A stretch of 5,321 nucleotides of DNA from an uncultured Bacilli bacterium (lineage in GTDB: Bacteria; Bacillota_I; Bacilli_A; RF39; UBA660). The stretch is from NCBI GenBank assembly GCA_910576985.1, contig CAJTLA010000068.1, positions 1 to 5,321 of the forward strand, given 5' to 3'. Shown here piece by piece: positions 4,043 to 5,321 of the stretch (positions are counted from its first letter, which is position 1; each line of letters opens with the position of its first letter). Under the pieces are notes generated by a model, which had not been told where the DNA came from, did not search any database, and was given only the letters and a program-made list of their open reading frames with translations. The position numbers were made by a program, and so were the translations under genes.

Positions 4043-5321
4043 ACTTTTTCCTCTTTAATTCCTTTTCCCATACTAACTTATTAGAACTAGATCTTGGCTC
4101 AATCTTATCAGGTACTTTATGATTATACCAATGCTCATGTGGAAAAATATGATTATTCTTTGAATCACTATGATAAAAATCAATGTCTTTAAATAGCTCC
4201 CCATCTTTACCTATTATTTTATCCTGCATAATACCATTGTCATCAATTTTTCGAAAAATAGTACCATACTGTGGATCTACAAGAGACTCATGTTGTCTTA
4301 CCATAACGATTTTATAATTCAAGGATCCTTCTACATCTCCATATAACTTATAATTATATCTTTGTTCTGCTGTTAAACCTTGTTTTACCTGATTCCAATA
4401 TTGATTATAATTAGCCATATCATCTAATGTCATATAATCCACAAATGTAGTTTGATCCCCAAACTTCTGTAAATTATACCTCTGTTCTACAGAAACACCT
4501 TGTTTCACTTGATTCCAATAGTTTTGATATCCAGATGAATCTACCTTACTCATTATACCAAATGATGATGGACTTGTTACCTTATCATAAACACTCGTCC
4601 CTACTTTATAACCACCATATATTGTAGCTACTGTTTTTGTTGCTTCTTTCGCATACACTACTTTATCTTTATAAGGAGTATCCTTATCTGCAAACTTACT
4701 CATATTCTCCAAATTAAATGTATTTTTGAAATTATCAATAATTCCTGATATTGCTTTTACTGGATTTAACCTTTTTCCACTATCAATCACTTTACTTGTA
4801 TATTTCTCTAAATTTTGCTTATAATTTTTTTCCGATTCCAATCCAGCTTTATAATATAACTCATTTCCTACTGCCGCACTTCCATATAAGAATAATGTTC
4901 CTCCATCAATTACCAATTGTCCTAATCCTGCAATTGCTTCCACTCCTGCTTGTACACCACCTTGGATGACTGCTCCAAAACTCACTCCTAAATTTATAGT
5001 CTCTTCCCATAAATCTTTTAAAAACTTTCCTATTCTTTCTCCAAAATATCCTTCTGGATCCATATAGATTAATGGACTATTTGTTACATACACATACCTG
5101 TTTAAACTCAATGGATCATTATAATCTCCTCTATAACTATCTTCACTCGTAAACCTTCCAATTGAAGGATTATAATATCGACTTAACAAATAATAATTGT
5201 TTGTCTCTGAATCATAATAATATCCTGCATATAAATAGGGATTATCAACCGATCCTATTTTCTCTTTTACCTTACCCCATTCATCATACACATAAGTATT
5301 CAATATTTCATTCGAAGAATC
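4041..5321 (-). CDS. Rhs-family protein, C-terminal part with unassigned His-rich toxin domain (cassette A; 5' end outside window)
   Basis: Partial: the frame is open to the window edge. A TTG at 5303 could be taken as a start, but it is internal to an Rhs core. Numbering from the first codon in the window, 426 residues are visible. Residues 1-91 are the Rhs-associated core, with YVYDEWG, NPYLYAGYYYD, SRYYNPSIGRF and the closing P-L-I-Y-M-D-P-E-G motif. In known Rhs proteins the equivalent PxxxxDPxG site is where the toxin tip is autocleaved inside the Rhs shell. Residues about 111-151 are Gly/Ala-rich and hydrophobic, plausibly a membrane-active or pre-toxin segment. Two copies of a YWNQVKQG...EQRYN...GD motif follow at 264-289 and 304-329. 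The last ~95 residues (330-426) are the presumed toxin, with a D-I-D-F-Y-H...H-I-F-P-H-E-H...H cluster (D379, D381, H384, H391, H395, H397, H401) that could bind metal or be catalytic. I do not recognise the family. The next gene starts within a few bases, which fits a toxin-immunity pair. Confidence 0.88.
   Translation of the reverse strand, partial: DSSNEILNTYVYDEWGKVKEKIGSVDNPYLYAGYYYDSETNNYYLLSRYYNPSIGRFTSEDSYRGDYNDPLSLNRYVYVTNSPLIYMDPEGYFGERIGKFLKDLWEETINLGVSFGAVIQGGVQAGVEAIAGLGQLVIDGGTLFLYGSAAVGNELYYKAGLESEKNYKQNLEKYTSKVIDSGKRLNPVKAISGIIDNFKNTFNLENMSKFADKDTPYKDKVVYAKEATKTVATIYGGYKVGTSVYDKVTSPSSFGIMSKVDSSGYQNYWNQVKQGVSVEQRYNLQKFGDQTTFVDYMTLDDMANYNQYWNQVKQGLTAEQRYNYKLYGDVEGSLNYKIVMVRQHESLVDPQYGTIFRKIDDNGIMQDKIIGKDGELFKDIDFYHSDSKNNHIFPHEHWYNHKVPDKIEPRSSSNKLVWEKELKRKK
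4335..4532 (-). repeat. Duplicated 26-residue linker motif in cassette A
   Basis: Two 78-bp units, 4532-4455 and 4412-4335, encode Y..YWNQVKQG...EQRYN...GD with 16 of 26 residues identical. A 42-bp spacer separates them. A third copy is in cassette B (single there). The motif sits directly before each toxin region and may be a connector or cleavage/entry segment; its function is unknown to me. Confidence 0.85.
4457..4590. repeat. 134-bp homology block in the linker of cassette A
   Basis: Matches 2417-2550 with no gaps and 13 mismatches by hand count (about 90%). It encodes the stretch from Y-D-K-V through K-F-G just before the toxin region, and both copies are in the same reading frame. Confidence 0.93.
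5245..5321. repeat. 77-bp terminal direct repeat, right copy
   Basis: Identical to 1-77. The identity stops only because the window ends, so the true length of the homology cannot be judged. Confidence 0.97.

Noticed and set aside
4751..4969. Plus-strand open frame of 72 codons with hydrophobic translation
   Set aside because: Antisense to the Rhs hydrophobic segment. Composition is typical of a complement-strand artefact and it lacks a ribosome site.
1..5321. Small circular plasmid or phage genome, based on the terminal repeat
   Set aside because: No replication initiator, relaxase, partition, capsid or integrase gene. The overlap equals a common assembler k-mer and lies in repetitive Rhs coding sequence.
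1..5321. CRISPR array, tRNA, rRNA or insertion sequence
   Set aside because: No regularly spaced short repeats, no cloverleaf or rRNA-like segment, and no transposase motif or terminal inverted repeats seen on either strand.

Overview
The window is strongly AT-rich. Every convincing gene is on the minus strand, ribosome binding sites are AAAGG(A)-type, and TAA, TAG and TGA are all used as stops. This points to a low-GC Bacillota, probably a gut or soil Clostridia such as a Lachnospiraceae or Clostridium relative; that placement is inference from composition and gene style. The content is the 3' end of an Rhs/YD-repeat polymorphic-toxin locus with displaced ('orphan') toxin cassettes and immunity genes.

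Layout in the direction of transcription, from high to low coordinates. (1) 5321-4041: C-terminal part of an Rhs protein, open at the window edge. It carries the Rhs core with its PxxxxDPxG end motif, a hydrophobic stretch, a duplicated linker motif and a His-rich C-terminal toxin-like domain I cannot assign (cassette A). (2) 4036-3200: a two-domain putative immunity protein, 278 codons. (3) 3135-2794: a 113-residue protein homologous to the C-terminal domain of the previous one. (4) 2698-2669: a rho-independent terminator. (5) 2636-1989: a short chimeric orphan Rhs cassette (B) that jumps from one YD repeat straight into the linker and ends in an Ntox50-like toxin domain. (6) 1878-805: a 357-residue putative immunity protein. 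Its N-terminal half is about 55% identical to that of the protein at 4036-3200, but its C-terminal half is unrelated. (7) 795-706: a small possible ORF or gene remnant. (8) 629-1: another Rhs YD-repeat stretch, open at the left edge.

The first and last 77 bases of the window are identical, and the Rhs reading frame at the left edge continues in phase into the one at the right edge. Either the sequence is a circularised contig, most likely a repeat-induced loop in the assembly graph, or the unit (5244 bp) is tandemly repeated in the genome. No replication, mobilisation or recombinase gene is present, so I do not read it as a plasmid.

How the parts could work together (known for Rhs systems, inferred here): a full-length Rhs protein exports one C-terminal toxin to competitors, the gene next to it protects the producer, and downstream orphan cassettes act as a reservoir. 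A 134-bp, about 90% identical homology between cassettes A and B lies in the same reading frame exactly 2040 bp apart. A single crossover there would replace toxin A and its two immunity genes with the Ntox50-like toxin and its immunity gene. The most unusual signal is the mosaic build of the immunity proteins: a constant N-terminal domain joined to exchangeable C-terminal domains, one of which also exists as a free gene.
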